Source of the DNA: Lysinibacillus boronitolerans JCM 21713 = 10a = NBRC 103108
Lineage (GTDB): Bacteria > Bacillota > Bacilli > Bacillales_A > Planococcaceae
Assembly (NCBI RefSeq): GCF_000772935.1
Contig: NZ_JPVR01000060.1
Location: 1 to 64,000 of the forward strand
DNA: 64,000 nt
Reading direction: 5' to 3'
Position 1 is the first letter of the stretch. The number at the start of each line of letters is the position of its first letter. Made by a program: the position numbers and the translations under genes. The notes beneath the pieces were generated by a model, which had not been told where the DNA came from, did no database searches, and worked only from the letters and a program-made list of their open reading frames with translations. This document shows positions 29,597 through 38,178 of this stretch, piece after piece.

Positions 29597-30943
29597 TTAA
29601 ACAAAAATCCACCATAAAATCATCGTAATAATAATCGTCACAAGACCCTGTAACAACGTGGCCACCGTTTGCGCTTTATAGGCTTGTGTCACTTCCATGC
29701 CACTATACTGTGTAATTACCCAGAAGAAGCTATCATTCACATGGCTAACGGTCATTGCCCCTGCACCTATTGCCATCACCACTAATGCTAATGGTACCGC
29801 TCCCTCAATTCCCAGTGTCACAAGCATCGGGGCTACTAAAGTAGACGTAATCACAAGAGCTGTTGTGGAAGAACCTTGGGCTGTTTTCAATGCTGCTGCT
29901 ACTATAAATGGCACTAGAAGGAATAATGTACCTGAGGCAAACATACCTAAATCCATTTCCTGAAGCATTTCTCCAACACCAGCATTTTTTATAACAGTTC
30001 CAAACGAACCACCAGCACCTGTTATAAGTAAAATAGGTGCTGCTTCTTTTAGACTTTCGCCAATCCAACCTGTTAATGTCGTTTCATTGATTTCAGGTAA
30101 TAATAAAAAGGCAGCTGCTACACCTAAAAATAGTGCCACTGTTGGAGAACCTAAAAATTTAAAGATGGTATTGAAAGTCGATTCCGTATCCCCAACTAAT
30201 GCTGCTATAGAACCCAGACCAATTAACACAATTGGCAGAACGATTGGTAAGAATGCTTTAAATGTTGAGGGCATTTTCCCAAAGGATTTAATGACCTCCT
30301 CATAATCTAATGCCTCAACCTCATCTTCAGGAACTCGAATTTTTGTCGCCACTTTTACTGACCATAGATAGCCTACAAATGTCGCTGGTATCGCTACTAG
30401 TAAACCAATGACAATGACTGTTCCTAAATAATCGGCTGCGCCAATATTTCCTGCTGCTGCAATCGGCCCTGGAGTTGGTGGTACTAATACATGTGTTGCA
30501 AATAAGCCAGTTGCTAAAGCTACTGCCATAGATGCAATCGTGACATTCGCTCGCTTTGCCAATGATTTTTGCAAGCTAGATAAAATAATAAAGCCTGAAT
30601 CACAAAATACTGGTATGGATACGATATAGCCAATTAAAGACATCGCTAATTGCGGACGTTTAGGTCCTACAATTCGTAACACTACTTCCGCCATTCGATA
30701 AGCAGCACCTGATTTTTCTAATATTAAGCCTATGATAGTACCGGCGATAATAACTAAACCAATACTTGTCATCAAGCCTCCAAATCCAGTATTAATACTT
30801 TCCACTACTGTCAATAGTGGCATACCTGAAGCAATTCCAACAAAGAAAGCACTGATTAATAAAGCTAAAAATGGATGAAGCTTCAACTTAGCCGTCCCTA
30901 AGACAACAAATAATACCCCTATTAATATAATAATGAACAACAT
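29597..30943 (-). CDS. GntP-family permease, probable glycerate transporter
   Basis: 448 residues, about 12 hydrophobic segments over the whole length. Family features include LIIAGTIIGLILEKSGAA, PTPGPIAAA and AQGSSTTALVIT. GntP members carry gluconate, glycerate or related acids with protons. The start codon directly follows the glycerate kinase stop, so the two are one operon, making glycerate (or a glycerate precursor) the likely substrate. The ribosome site lies in the kinase coding end (GGGGGATGA). Confidence 0.88.
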   Translation of the reverse strand: MLFIIILIGVLFVVLGTAKLKLHPFLALLISAFFVGIASGMPLLTVVESINTGFGGLMTSIGLVIIAGTIIGLILEKSGAAYRMAEVVLRIVGPKRPQLAMSLIGYIVSIPVFCDSGFIILSSLQKSLAKRANVTIASMAVALATGLFATHVLVPPTPGPIAAAGNIGAADYLGTVIVIGLLVAIPATFVGYLWSVKVATKIRVPEDEVEALDYEEVIKSFGKMPSTFKAFLPIVLPIVLIGLGSIAALVGDTESTFNTIFKFLGSPTVALFLGVAAAFLLLPEINETTLTGWIGESLKEAAPILLITGAGGSFGTVIKNAGVGEMLQEMDLGMFASGTLFLLVPFIVAAALKTAQGSSTTALVITSTLVAPMLVTLGIEGAVPLALVVMAIGAGAMTVSHVNDSFFWVITQYSGMEVTQAYKAQTVATLLQGLVTIIITMILWWIFV

Positions 30944-32083
30944 CTAGTCATCCCCCTTTTGTAAGTAACGCTCGATCATTCTTTTTGTTTTTAAGCGAAT
31001 AAAGTGAGCAGGTTCTTGCATTGCCTGCTGCACATCAATCTCCTCATCCACCAATGACTCAACAACTGTAAAATACGCTTGTAATGCTGTATTTGCCTTT
31101 CTATCAATTCCTCCAGATAACAGCATCACCTCTACATGCGCTTGCTTTGCAGCCTTTGCTACACCTAATGGTGCCTTACCATGTAATGTTTGGAGATCCG
31201 ATTTTCCTTCACCGGTGATCACTAACTGTGCTCCTGCTAAATGAGCCTGAAGCTGTACAGCATCCAGCACAAGGTCAATTCCTGCATGGAAGGTGCCTTT
31301 TAAAAAAGCGATTAATGCGCCCCCCATTCCCCCAGCGGCCCCCGCACCTTTATAGTCATGTAATCGTATAGTAAATTGAGCTTCAACAATATCTGCAAAA
31401 TGCTTTAAACAACGATCAAATTCAGCGATTTGATGTTTTTGAACCCCTTTTTGTGGACCAAAAATAGCTGTTGCTCCTCGATCTCCAATGAGCGGATTAT
31501 CCACATCACAGGCAATCGTAAATGTTGCTTCGGCTAATCTAGTATCTAGTAGACTCATATCTATGACATCTAATTGCATTAGGTTAGAAACACCTGCATC
31601 AAGTTCCAACCCCTCAGCTGTTAATAATCGCACACCTAATGCTTGTAACATACCAGTACCCGCATCATTTGTAGCACTTCCACCAATGCCAATAATAAAT
31701 TTTCTAAAACCTTGATCAAGTGCGGCTTTAATTAATTGTCCTGTGCCATAAGATGTAGCAAGTTCAGGATTTTTCTCATTTTCTTGTAACAGCATAATAC
31801 CAGATGCTTGAGCCATCTCTATTACACAGGTTTCTTGATCGCCCAGTACACCATATTGAGCCTGGATAGCTCTTCCCAATGGATCAAGCACAGTTGCTGA
31901 GCAATATCGACCATCTGTAGAGGCAATAAGTGATTGTAGTGTACCTTCACCACCATCTGCCACTGGTAATATAATTGTTTCAATAGAATGATCCACATCC
32001 AGGATTCCTTTTTGCATTGCTTTTGCTACTTCAACTGCTGATAGAGTACCCTTGTAGGAATCTGGACTAATGATAACTTTCAT
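30944..32083 (-). CDS. Glycerate kinase (GarK/GlxK family)
   Basis: 379 residues with KVIISPDSYKGTLSA at the N-terminus, GTGQLIKAALDQG, the GIGGSATNDAGTGMLQALG glycine-rich block and GAGAAGGMGGAL, all typical of type II-fold glycerate kinases. It phosphorylates D-glycerate (to 2- or 3-phosphoglycerate) for entry to glycolysis. First gene of a leftward pair with the permease, divergent from a CdaR-type regulator. Confidence 0.92.
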   Translation of the reverse strand: MKVIISPDSYKGTLSAVEVAKAMQKGILDVDHSIETIILPVADGGEGTLQSLIASTDGRYCSATVLDPLGRAIQAQYGVLGDQETCVIEMAQASGIMLLQENEKNPELATSYGTGQLIKAALDQGFRKFIIGIGGSATNDAGTGMLQALGVRLLTAEGLELDAGVSNLMQLDVIDMSLLDTRLAEATFTIACDVDNPLIGDRGATAIFGPQKGVQKHQIAEFDRCLKHFADIVEAQFTIRLHDYKGAGAAGGMGGALIAFLKGTFHAGIDLVLDAVQLQAHLAGAQLVITGEGKSDLQTLHGKAPLGVAKAAKQAHVEVMLLSGGIDRKANTALQAYFTVVESLVDEEIDVQQAMQEPAHFIRLKTKRMIERYLQKGDD

Positions 32084-32138
32084 GTTCTACCTCCACTTAT
32101 GTCGTCCATTGACATTTACGTAAATTTTCATATCCCCA

Positions 32139-32153
32139 AGTTAAGCGCTTACA
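32139..32153. promoter_or_regulatory. cre-like operator between glycerate kinase and regulator genes
   Basis: AGTTAAGCGCTTACA contains the perfect palindrome TAAGCGCTTA and matches the cre consensus except at two bases. It overlaps a possible leftward -35 (TTGTAA) of the kinase operon and lies just upstream of the regulator promoter, suiting catabolite repression of glycerate use. Confidence 0.5.
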
Positions 32154-32163
32154 ATTTATTATA

Positions 32164-32192
32164 ATGACAATAAATTCAGAAAACATTATAAT
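32164..32192 (+). promoter_or_regulatory. Promoter of the CdaR-type regulator gene
   Basis: ATGACA (32164-32169), 17-base spacer, TATAAT (32187-32192), about 57 bases before the ATG. Confidence 0.6.
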
Positions 32193-32248
32193 AGGTGTAC
32201 AATTTAACTGTCATATAACAGGCTGTTTTTTATGCGAGGTGTATAAAC

Positions 32249-33346
32249 ATGTTGACAAAAAAGTTAGCAGAAGATATCGTCCATCAAACGATGTTGCGCT
32301 TGCGTCACAATATTAATGTTATCAGCCCAAGTGGGGTCATTTTAGCTTCCGGAGATAAAATGAGGGTGGAAAATATTCATGAAGGGGCACTATATGTAAC
32401 ACAGACAAAAGAGACTTTAATTATAAATGAGGAAAATATAGCACTTTATCCAAACACAAAACCAGGCATCAATATGCCGATTATGTATCAAGATGAGGTT
32501 GTAGGTGTTATAGGTATTACAGGAAATTCAGAGGATATGCTTGAAATTGCTAATCTTGTGCAACTCACAACAGAGATTATGGCTCATCAAGCAATTGTTG
32601 AATCTAAAAGCGAATGGCAACGAAAGAATAACGATTACATATTCGAAGCACTCGTTCATGGGAGTAAGCTAGATGGAGCCTTAACTGAACGAATTCAGAA
32701 ATTACCATTTACTCTTTCGAGCCCTTTTCAGGTGATTTTAGTAAGCTTAAATGAAGCATCTTACGCAGAAAATACAATACCCTTCTTTTTTGAGGATCTA
32801 TTTTACAAACAGCCTATTCTTGCTGGTCATAGCCAATTACAGGAATACTATATCCTGCTAACAAATTGCGGGGAGCAAAATAGCCGTCCCATTATAAAAG
32901 CACTTCGCAAGCAGAAACAGAAACTACCATCCCTTCAAATTGGTGTAGGGCCCGTGGTACAGCATTTATCTCAGCTTCCCTATAGCTATCAAGGTGCCAG
33001 AACAGCTCTAAAATTTGCTGTAATCCATAATGAATTGACTTTTTTTGAAGATGTCGAGTTATTTTCTCTTTTTAAACCTCGTGATTCCGAGGAAGTACAA
33101 GCATTTTACCGTCGTATACTCAAAAACTTGGACGCTAAACAATTGGAAACATTACAATCGTTTTTTGACTGTAATTTACAGCTAAAGCATTGTGCTCAGC
33201 AATTGAATATTCATCGACATACACTTACGTATCGTTTGAATAAAATAAGGGAATTAACAGGCTATGATCCACAATACTTTGAGGATGCTGTTCTGCTAAA
33301 AATGGCCTGTACATTACGAACACTACAGACAATGAAGGCAATCTGA
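32249..33346 (+). CDS. CdaR-type sugar-diacid / glycerate regulator
   Basis: 365 residues. An N-terminal diacid-recognition domain (about 1-135, opening KKLAEDIVHQTM) precedes a central GGDEF-like/CdaR linker region and a C-terminal PucR/CdaR helix-turn-helix (about 310-365: LKHCAQQLNIHRHTLTYRLNKIRELTGYDP). CdaR activates glycerate, galactarate and glucarate genes in E. coli; here it most likely senses glycerate and activates the divergent kinase-permease operon. GAGGTG precedes the ATG. Confidence 0.9.
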   Translation: MLTKKLAEDIVHQTMLRLRHNINVISPSGVILASGDKMRVENIHEGALYVTQTKETLIINEENIALYPNTKPGINMPIMYQDEVVGVIGITGNSEDMLEIANLVQLTTEIMAHQAIVESKSEWQRKNNDYIFEALVHGSKLDGALTERIQKLPFTLSSPFQVILVSLNEASYAENTIPFFFEDLFYKQPILAGHSQLQEYYILLTNCGEQNSRPIIKALRKQKQKLPSLQIGVGPVVQHLSQLPYSYQGARTALKFAVIHNELTFFEDVELFSLFKPRDSEEVQAFYRRILKNLDAKQLETLQSFFDCNLQLKHCAQQLNIHRHTLTYRLNKIRELTGYDPQYFEDAVLLKMACTLRTLQTMKAI

Positions 33347-33366
33347 ACACATCAGATTGCCTTTAT
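33335..33366. terminator. Bidirectional terminator between cdaR-like gene and hemZ
   Basis: Perfect 12-bp arms AAGGCAATCTGA and TCAGATTGCCTT with a 5-base loop; the left arm contains the regulator's own stop codon. Confidence 0.85.
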
Positions 33367-33368
33367 TA

Positions 33369-34874
33369 TTAAGCCTTATATAATTCATTTAAAAACTCAA
33401 TTTTCTTTCCAATAGCCTCTTCAAAGGTCATGATATAGGCAGCAGGATCTTTCGGATTATGGAATTGTGTAATTCTCCCTGTTTCGGGATGAACAAATTT
33501 TGAGGATGCCCCACAGCCAATTCCTAAGATTGTCTGCACTTCTTCCATAATAACGATATTATAAATACTTTCTTCTCCTGCTTTACTATAGCCGACATTT
33601 TCTAAATTACCTAAAATATTTTTTTGACGATATAAATAGTATGGAACATAATCATTTTCTTTTGTCCAGATTTGTGCCATTTCCATCATTTCAGCAACCG
33701 TATCACGGTCGGCTACTTTGTATTTATCCTTATTACGTGTCATCTCTGACGCACGTTTAAATGATAGCGTATGAACAGTTAAAGACTCTGGCTGCATCTT
33801 TGCCGATTCCTCTAATGAATGCTGGAATTCTTCAATCCCTTCATTTGGTAGCCCAATAATGAGATCCATATTAATATTGTTCATACCTGATTCTCTTGCA
33901 AGCCAAAACTTATCAATGGTTTCCTGGACTGTGTGATGACGACCAATTGCTTTTAATGTTTCATCTGTATAAGATTGTGGATTTACACTAATACGATCAA
34001 TACCCCATTTTTTTAGTACTTCTAATTTTTCTGGTGTGATGGTATCAGGTCTTCCTGCTTCAACTGTCACTTCTCGAATTGTTTCAGGATTAGGGAATGA
34101 TTCATACATTGTTTGATATAAGGCGTCCATTTCATCGGCCTCGATGGAAGTCGGTGTACCACCACCCCAATAAATGGAGGTGATTTTCATATCATTGTCC
34201 TTCAGCCATTTGCCCATTTCACGCAATTCAATATGCAAGCCATCTAAAAAAGTCGTAACACGGCCTTGCTTACGATTACTACCAATCGCATAGGCTGGGA
34301 AAGTGCAATATGCACATTTGGTAGGACAGAATGGAATACCGATATAAACACTGATCTCTTGTCCAATGGCATCAAGATCAGGAATAGTCACTAGTTGTCG
34401 GTCCACAATTTCCTTCAATAGTGCAACTTTGTCCTTTGATAAGCGGAAATCCCGAATTAATAGATCAGCAATTTCTTGCTCACTCTTCCCTTCTTTTCTA
34501 AATTTATGATAGAGCTTTGTCGGGCGTACACCTGTTAAAATCCCCCATTGTTGATGCACTCCAGTATGCTGTTCAAGAACATCTAAAAATACATGAGACA
34601 ATGCACGTTTTATACGAATATTTAGCTCACGATCTGTTGCTGGGGACTCATATTGAATACTGTACTCATTCGTGTATTGCTTACCATCTACAATCAAGTT
34701 TGCTTTTGTAGAAATGGAAAAGTCGTCCCCAGTCTGATAGTCAAATGAAGCAGACATGTCTGCTCCCATTGGTTCAACCTTCAGCTTGGAATCCTCAAAA
34801 AATAAATTCGCAATATGATTTAATACGCGAATCCAATCTTCAGGATATTTTTGATCTATGTGAATAATTTTCAT
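33369..34874 (-). CDS. hemZ: Radical SAM protein HemZ (oxygen-independent coproporphyrinogen oxidase family)
   Basis: 501 residues, the length of B. subtilis HemZ. An N-terminal region of about 160 residues precedes the radical-SAM core with the 4Fe-4S motif CPTKCAYCTF (C-x3-C-x2-C), the YWGGGTPTS loop and EAGRPDT. Although named for coproporphyrinogen oxidation, Gram-positives decarboxylate late via ChdC, so the true role of HemZ here is uncertain. I use the ATG at 34874; the frame extends to 34922 without a ribosome site. Confidence 0.9.
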   Translation of the reverse strand: MKIIHIDQKYPEDWIRVLNHIANLFFEDSKLKVEPMGADMSASFDYQTGDDFSISTKANLIVDGKQYTNEYSIQYESPATDRELNIRIKRALSHVFLDVLEQHTGVHQQWGILTGVRPTKLYHKFRKEGKSEQEIADLLIRDFRLSKDKVALLKEIVDRQLVTIPDLDAIGQEISVYIGIPFCPTKCAYCTFPAYAIGSNRKQGRVTTFLDGLHIELREMGKWLKDNDMKITSIYWGGGTPTSIEADEMDALYQTMYESFPNPETIREVTVEAGRPDTITPEKLEVLKKWGIDRISVNPQSYTDETLKAIGRHHTVQETIDKFWLARESGMNNINMDLIIGLPNEGIEEFQHSLEESAKMQPESLTVHTLSFKRASEMTRNKDKYKVADRDTVAEMMEMAQIWTKENDYVPYYLYRQKNILGNLENVGYSKAGEESIYNIVIMEEVQTILGIGCGASSKFVHPETGRITQFHNPKDPAAYIMTFEEAIGKKIEFLNELYKA

Positions 34875-35040
34875 TTCGTTTCGCTCTCTTCTTTTATATA
34901 ATTGCAGATTTAAGTTTAACAAATTTCTATGACTATAAGCAAAATAACAATTAGAATCCGTAAAATAACAGAATATTCAGTTTAAATATAGACAAACAAT
35001 TTTTTTGTCATTATAATTTTCAGAAAAGGTGGTGTCGAGA

Positions 35041-35439
35041 TTGTTTATTTTAAAAAATGGCAATTACACATCTGTTTCGAGCTTTATTCATCAAGTAGAA
35101 GTAGCATTCCACCATTTTGATTTAGAACGATGTGACGAAAAAACATTATATGTCACGGTAAAACTTAAATACGGCACACATAAAGTACTTTGTGATTTTA
35201 TTTACATTATTGATCAACAAGAAATCTATGGTGCTATTTCAATTAACAAGCATTATGAAAAGACCAGGGTATTTATTCAACAGCAGTTTCAGCAATTTTT
35301 ATTGTATTCAGATGAAATGGTATTAGCTAAAAACTTCATGAACACAGTACCTTTTAAACAATGTCTTCAACAATTTGCGAAAAAATATCCAGCCCATATT
35401 TCCTCAAAGATCCATTACACTCTAGCAATGGCTGAGTAA
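35041..35439 (+). CDS. Hypothetical protein
   Basis: 132 residues, TTG start nine bases after AGGTGG. Soluble mixed alpha/beta pattern (KTLYVTVKLKYGTHKVLCDFIYIIDQQEIYG reads as strands), no signal peptide, no recognised domain. Divergent from hemZ and alone before a terminator, with codon use like its neighbours, so I take it to be a real gene of unknown function. Confidence 0.65.
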   Translation: MFILKNGNYTSVSSFIHQVEVAFHHFDLERCDEKTLYVTVKLKYGTHKVLCDFIYIIDQQEIYGAISINKHYEKTRVFIQQQFQQFLLYSDEMVLAKNFMNTVPFKQCLQQFAKKYPAHISSKIHYTLAMAE

Positions 35440-35448
35440 CTACAAATA

Positions 35449-35486
35449 AAAAATAGTATGCCAAACATTGCTGGCATACTATTTTT
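35449..35486 (+). terminator. Intrinsic terminator
   Basis: Perfect 15-bp arms AAAAATAGTATGCCA and TGGCATACTATTTTT, 10 bases after the hypothetical gene. Confidence 0.9.
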
Positions 35487-35568
35487 AGGTTGTTGAAAGA
35501 TAATGTCACTATCAGAAAAGACCTTGTAACAAGGCGAGAGGTTGATTTCCATTCCGCCACCGTCCTTT

Positions 35569-35927
35569 CCAGGGGGCGTCCGATGAGCCGCTTATCCCTC
35601 TAGGAGTGACGCTGGCTCCTCTCCAATCAACCATGTGCAAAAGTGTCTTTTCCTTATTTTTTTATACTAGCCATAGTGAATAAAATAACCCATTATTTGT
35701 ATGATTAGAGAATGGATATCTTATATTTAATGGAAAAAGTAATGGATTACACAACCTTTCAATAAAAAGTAGTGAAAATCCTTGCTAAAAAGATAACATT
35801 CTTTTGGATGGAAGTGGAAAGCTACTTGACTCTCGTGGGATAGCGAGACAGGTTCGCTACCCTCTAAACGGAGCAGTAGCAGAGGAAACGTCTTGGCACT
35901 CGCCACAGAAAAGCAAGTAGACTGCAA
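35569..35927 (+). repeat. Dispersed intergenic repeat, copy A
   Basis: This gene-free gap shares four ordered blocks with 57250-57505 in the same orientation: a CCAGGGGGC...GAGCCGCTT block, a TAGGAGTGACGCTGGCTC...CCAATCAACCA block, a CCCATTAT-TGTAT block, and a longer block from TCTCGTGGGATA through CCTCTAAACGGAGC to AAAGCAAGTAG-CTGCAA. About 125 bases between blocks 3 and 4 are unique to this copy. No coding frame is supported. Confidence 0.75.
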
Positions 35928-35980
35928 CAAAAAACCATTCATCTTTCACAAAAATTTTATAGATTGTTTTGTTTTTACAA

Positions 35981-36892
35981 TTATTTTAAATATTCGTCCA
36001 CAAATTCAATAGGTACATATGTCTTTGTATCTTTCAATGTTGGTGCAACTGTTAGTGTACGTAATGCCTTATTATAGCCAAATGTTTTTTCACCGCGAGT
36101 AATTGTGTAAGACATATTCCCTTTTGAAAGGATTGCCCCCTTGCCTGTAGAATCCACTTTGAAGCCAAGCTTTTCAGCGATCACACGCAATGGCACCATT
36201 TTTGTACCAGCTACTTCATAAGAATCTGATGCGATAATATTATCAATTTCTTCATTTATTGGATTCTTAGTAGCTGAGGAATCATCGTCCAGTACAATTA
36301 CTTTAGATGGTGTTGTTTGCGCTGGAATACTTTTAGTAGAGGCCGTATAGAAAACAACTAGATGCTTCTCTGCTAAATCTTTAGCGTCCACCTTTTCACC
36401 TTTTTCATTGAATAGCTCTGTTTCTTTCCCGATATTTAATTTTAAAATATCATACGTATTAGTTAAATCTTCAAAGAAATAATCCACTTCTACAAAGCCT
36501 GCTTTTTCTGTTTCAACGATGACAACCTCTGGATTGAATTGTGGTGGATATATATATTTTTGAGGTTTGTTAGCAAATGTATAAGCTACTATTTTATCCC
36601 CCTTTTGAAGCTCCACTTTCTTCCCAGTATTGTCGAACACAAGAGTATCTTTAGTCATTTCTAATACATTTGTTTGCTCGCCTTCTTTTACTGTGTAATA
36701 TGTAATATTTTCCCCAACACGAACATCTTCCACAGTACCACGAGTATCATTAAAAATGTGTACGGGATCAATTTGTATTTGTGGTACCTCTGCTTCTGTC
36801 GATTGCTGCTCATTTGCTGAAGCTACCGGTACAAGGGCACTTCCAAATAATAATGCTGATATAGCTACAGGTGCTATTTTTTTCATGTTCAT
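35981..36892 (-). CDS. Secreted protein with copper-amine-oxidase N-terminal-like domain
   Basis: 303 residues. Signal peptide of about 26 residues ending VASA, then a beta-rich region (about 40-205), and a C-terminal domain of about 75 residues (KMVPLRVIAEKLGFKVDSTGKGAILSKGNMSYTITRGEK) of the copper amine oxidase N1 type found in many Bacillales wall proteins. No oxidase domain is present, so it is not an amine oxidase; a role in envelope binding is only inference. AGGAGAG precedes the first ATG. Confidence 0.85.
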   Translation of the reverse strand: MNMKKIAPVAISALLFGSALVPVASANEQQSTEAEVPQIQIDPVHIFNDTRGTVEDVRVGENITYYTVKEGEQTNVLEMTKDTLVFDNTGKKVELQKGDKIVAYTFANKPQKYIYPPQFNPEVVIVETEKAGFVEVDYFFEDLTNTYDILKLNIGKETELFNEKGEKVDAKDLAEKHLVVFYTASTKSIPAQTTPSKVIVLDDDSSATKNPINEEIDNIIASDSYEVAGTKMVPLRVIAEKLGFKVDSTGKGAILSKGNMSYTITRGEKTFGYNKALRTLTVAPTLKDTKTYVPIEFVDEYLK

Positions 36893-36975
36893 AAAATCTC
36901 TCCTTATTGTTTGGATTCAAAGGAGTAGTAGTTTTAAAATGGAAAAAGTTTCAGTGCAAGCAGAGGATTTTATAA

Positions 36976-37006
36976 GAAGAGGTGGCAGTAGATACTACCA
37001 CCTCTT
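36976..37006 (-). terminator. Hairpin downstream of the RNase H-like gene
   Basis: Arms AAGAGGTGG and CCACCTCTT with further imperfect pairing, just past the leftward gene stop; T-run weak. Confidence 0.6.
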
Positions 37007-37011
37007 ATTCG

Positions 37012-37674
37012 CTATTCTTTAACAATCTCGCTCAAACCAGTAATATCGATGCCATTTAAAGCTTGAGTAGCTAGGCGGTCTGCTTCAGAATTTTCCTTAC
37101 GTGAGACAAGCTGGTATTCTGCTTGAATGTGAAGCTGCTCCAACTTAGCATCAATTTTATCTGCCCAACTTGCTAATTCCTTTTCCAATGCTGGCCATTC
37201 CCCATTTAGCTGATTGATGACCACTTGTGAATCTCCTATAATACGCACAGGCAAATGGTGGACATTTAAAAGTTCAAGCTCTACTAAGCCTAAATAAAGC
37301 GCTGCATACTCTGCCTCATTATTTGATTTCAATTCAGACGAAAAGGCATTTCTTCTTAATCGTAAAGGCTTACCATTTTGTTCGTAATAAATGGCGCAGC
37401 CTAGCCCTGCTTGCCTTGTCCCACGATCAAAACCTCCATCAAAATAGACCGTAATATTATGTGGCTCAGTATCAATTTCCTTTAAATAGGCTTTTAGCTC
37501 TTTAAGTGACCAATTTGTATCTTGCCGATCAATGCAATGTAGCGATTTTACTCTTCCCGTTCTTTCCATATCCTCTGCAAGTAATAGTGCTTGAGCTGCA
37601 GGCATTTCAGCGGAACGTAAAACGGTTGTTGCTCCTTTTGGTGTTTTATAGATCCATTCAATGATGACATGCAT
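37012..37674 (-). CDS. RNase HI-like protein
   Basis: 220 residues. An N-terminal region of about 75 residues precedes an RNase H fold with TVYFDGGFD, SNNEAEYAALYLGL and RIIGDSQVVINQL, giving the catalytic Asp-Glu-Asp, and a distal ENSEADRLATQAL with the fourth acidic residue. It probably cuts RNA in RNA-DNA hybrids; B. subtilis YpdQ/YpeP-type proteins are relatives. Start at 37674: GGAGG is eight bases upstream, too near to the ATG at 37680. Confidence 0.85.
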   Translation of the reverse strand: MHVIIEWIYKTPKGATTVLRSAEMPAAQALLLAEDMERTGRVKSLHCIDRQDTNWSLKELKAYLKEIDTEPHNITVYFDGGFDRGTRQAGLGCAIYYEQNGKPLRLRRNAFSSELKSNNEAEYAALYLGLVELELLNVHHLPVRIIGDSQVVINQLNGEWPALEKELASWADKIDAKLEQLHIQAEYQLVSRKENSEADRLATQALNGIDITGLSEIVKE

Positions 37675-37713
37675 AGTCATAACCTCCAATACTCTTTAAC
37701 TGGTACATAAAGC

Positions 37714-37750
37714 AAAAACGTGTACCGACCAATAGCGGATACACGTTTTC
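37714..37750 (-). terminator. Terminator of the yheB-yheA operon
   Basis: Arms AAAACGTGTA and TACACGTTTT around a 13-base loop; minus-strand flank is CGTTTTTGCT. Confidence 0.7.
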
Positions 37751-37815
37751 CTCTCACTTGTTATATGTGCAATTCCTAGAAAAATTATTCCCTTTTAAAT
37801 TGCGATTATCACCTT

Positions 37816-38163
37816 TTATTGAATTCCTTCATATAAACCTTGGATAGGTTTTATTAAAATGCGATTTACTTCTTCGATTACTTTGCTTACCTTCATTTCT
37901 GCCTCCAGCATCGTTGAAATTTTTTCATTTTGCTGTGCAAGCTGTGCCGCTTTTTGTGCATAGACAAGCTCATCTTCCAAAATATCCTCACCAGCTAATT
38001 GCTTTTTCTGTAATTCGATTTGGATTTTACGGAAGTTTTTAAAGACATTTAATGCCTCTTCATCATTTTTAACAACTTCAACAGCAGCTTTTAACGCTTC
38101 AAATTCTGGAATCTTACGGAAAGTTGCTTCTAGCGCATTAATGTCATTATAAATATTAATCAT
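37816..38163 (-). CDS. yheA: YlbF-family protein YheA
   Basis: 115 residues, all-helical, matching YheA: KNFRKIQIELQKKQLAGEDI and QQNEKISTMLEAEMKVSKVIEEVNRILIKPI. YlbF/YmcA relatives form a complex that guides mRNA processing by RNase Y, but YheA itself has no proven role. It follows yheB by 15 bases in a leftward operon. Confidence 0.88.
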   Translation of the reverse strand: MINIYNDINALEATFRKIPEFEALKAAVEVVKNDEEALNVFKNFRKIQIELQKKQLAGEDILEDELVYAQKAAQLAQQNEKISTMLEAEMKVSKVIEEVNRILIKPIQGLYEGIQ

Positions 38164-38178
38164 TCATACAATCTCCTT

